A stretch of DNA of 30,711 bases, from assembly GCA_000934385.1 (NCBI GenBank), contig KN880708.1, positions 1 to 30,711 on the forward strand, given 5' to 3'. This stretch comes from Cylindrobasidium torrendii FP15055 ss-10. Taxonomy: Eukaryota; Basidiomycota; Agaricomycetes; Agaricales; Physalacriaceae. Of this stretch, positions 29,664 through 30,711 are shown in pieces. The notes under the pieces were generated by a model. That model saw only the letters and a program-made list of their open reading frames with translations, was not told the origin of the DNA and did no database searches. Every line of letters begins with the position of its first letter. The stretch's first letter is position 1. A program made the translations under genes and the position numbers.

Positions 29664-30711
29664 AGCGACGGCCGGGCGACAGGCGGAGTGATGGTGGTGG
29701 TGGACGTAGGCAGCAGAGTTCGGGGGCCTAATCGCGGACTGGCTACACAAGGGCGACACATCAGTTTGACACATTCAGCACGATCCTTGCCCGTGCGCAC
29801 ACGAGGCCATTCGTCTGTGTCATAAAGCGGACAGGCTTCGGAATAAGCCAATGTCCCGGTCGCTGCATTAGATGCTGCGACCGCGTGAAGGGCTTTGGAA
29901 TAAGCCTTCTTCACGATACGCGCCCTTCGAAAAGAAACGCGGGCCATCTCCTGAGAGACGGCAAGGGTGGCTTCACCGTCAGATACGCCATTTATACTCG
30001 CAAGTGGCTATAACGGCATGCGAATCTTGGTCACGTGGTTTCATTGTTGTACGTGATCCGCTGCACAGCCTCGTTCTAATTCCCGACAATTAACTCCGCG
30101 TGAGCAGGTGGCCCGCGTCAGTCCAGTTGCATCGATCACTCAGCATACTGCGTGGCGATAAAGTGCTCCCTGGAGTCACTGATGGGTCATTGGTGTGGAG
30201 ATTGCACGACGGGCTGCTGCGATAACTACGCGCAGTCGTGGTACACGCATCTGGAAACCGCTACATATCCCAGGCTAACTTGTGGTACTCCAGGTTTAGT
30301 CAGGCCTCATGTTACTGAACCTATCAACCTGTACATCCTATGCCGTATGAGCTAGTCTAGGTGCACTCAGGTTGTATAGGTCAGTTAGGTTACTACAGGT
30401 TTACCTTGATTTGTGAGTCTAGCATAGGTTACCTTAAAGTGACCTAGATTGGCTCAAGTTAATCTATATCAAGACATAATATAGCCTGTAACTTAGAGTT
30501 TCCTAGGATGCTCTAGGTTAACCTATACCTAGGTCAAGTAGAGTGTGTAGCTTAGGATACTCAGGTTCTCACAGGTTAGTATATGCTACCTTGGGTTATA
30601 TTACTTCTTTAGTACTAACTGAAGCCAACCTATAATGTATAAGCTGTCAGAAGTCAGGGAATAGAAACCAAGCTTCTACCATCTGATATAGGTTGCCTCT
30701 TGATTTCACAA
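29664..30711. other. Right flank, no supported gene; TAGGTT-rich tail
   Basis: Directly upstream of the dioxygenase a 95-codon minus-strand frame (29660-29947) is open and could be 5' leader or an extra exon; I could not splice it in phase. A GGCTT(C/T)GGAATAAGCC word occurs twice near 29836 and 29890. A CACGTG lies near 30032. From about 30260 to the end the DNA becomes AT-rich and is crowded with TAGGTT/AACCTA and CTAGG words on both strands, without a fixed period. Confidence 0.5.
30260..30711. repeat. Degenerate TAGGTT/AACCTA-rich low-complexity DNA
   Basis: Words such as CAGGTT, TAGGTTA, AACCTA, CTAGG and TACCTT recur every 10-30 bases on both strands over about 450 bp, and the segment continues to the window edge. 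No fixed period is visible. The first 60 bases of the window have a similar flavour (CCTAGGGTAGCCTTAGGCTAG). Confidence 0.55.

Noticed and set aside
29660..29947. 95-codon minus-strand frame in front of the dioxygenase, with a few cysteines
   Set aside because: It ends in a different frame from the first supported exon and I found no in-phase splice, so it is left as possible leader sequence.

Overview
The window looks like nuclear DNA of a mushroom-forming basidiomycete (Agaricomycetes). Every convincing gene is cut by many very short introns (about 38-102 nt, mostly 45-55) with GT(A/G)NG(T) donors and CTAAC/CTGAC-like branch points. The recognisable families are a KDZ transposase with a CxC2 cysteine cluster, a fungal Helitron Rep-helicase with a DUF6570-like segment, and a TET/JBP-type dioxygenase. 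All three are typical of repeat-rich Agaricomycete regions. I see no ordinary housekeeping gene, tRNA, rRNA or CRISPR array.

Layout. 1-1616 is gene-free and holds a five-copy minisatellite of about 148 bp. 1617-9868 is a block of lineage-specific genes: a six-exon gene on the minus strand (1617-4414), a divergent partner (4574-about 5568), a gene with two viroplasmin/RNase H1 N-terminal-like modules (5599-6639), a small gene starting with a GRPKKYH motif (6669-7395, minus), and three small unknown genes (7765-8458, 8842-9140, 9331-9868). 10309-14615 is a ten-exon, apparently intact KDZ transposase of about 1,285 residues. It is followed by a 90-91 bp G-rich minisatellite. 15542-16369 is an unknown ORF on the minus strand with a weak F-box-like start. 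16713-24889 is one long minus-strand Helitron gene that I could thread in phase through 20 exons (about 2,380 residues): low-complexity N-terminus, DUF6570-like region, HUH Rep, Y-x3-Y motif and PIF1-type helicase. A single frame break lies next to helicase motif VI. 25064-26942 is a divergent seven-exon gene (532 aa) only 174 bp from the Helitron start. 27160-29663 is a seven-exon minus-strand gene (735 aa) whose core matches the TET/JBP 2-oxoglutarate/Fe(II) dioxygenases. The tail (29664-30711) is non-coding as far as I can see and is packed with TAGGTT/AACCTA words.

How the parts may fit. The Helitron Rep-helicase and its divergent neighbour could be one rolling-circle element sharing a small bidirectional promoter; this is inference. 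The co-occurrence of a KDZ transposase, a set of orphan genes and a TET/JBP gene agrees with the published association of TET/JBP expansions with KDZ elements in basidiomycetes. The Helitron lies between the two. The N-terminal part of the Helitron gene has grown by tandem duplication of complete exon-plus-intron units (125 bp and 201 bp), each preserving phase. Element boundaries (KDZ inverted repeats, Helitron TC and CTRR ends) could not be fixed by eye.
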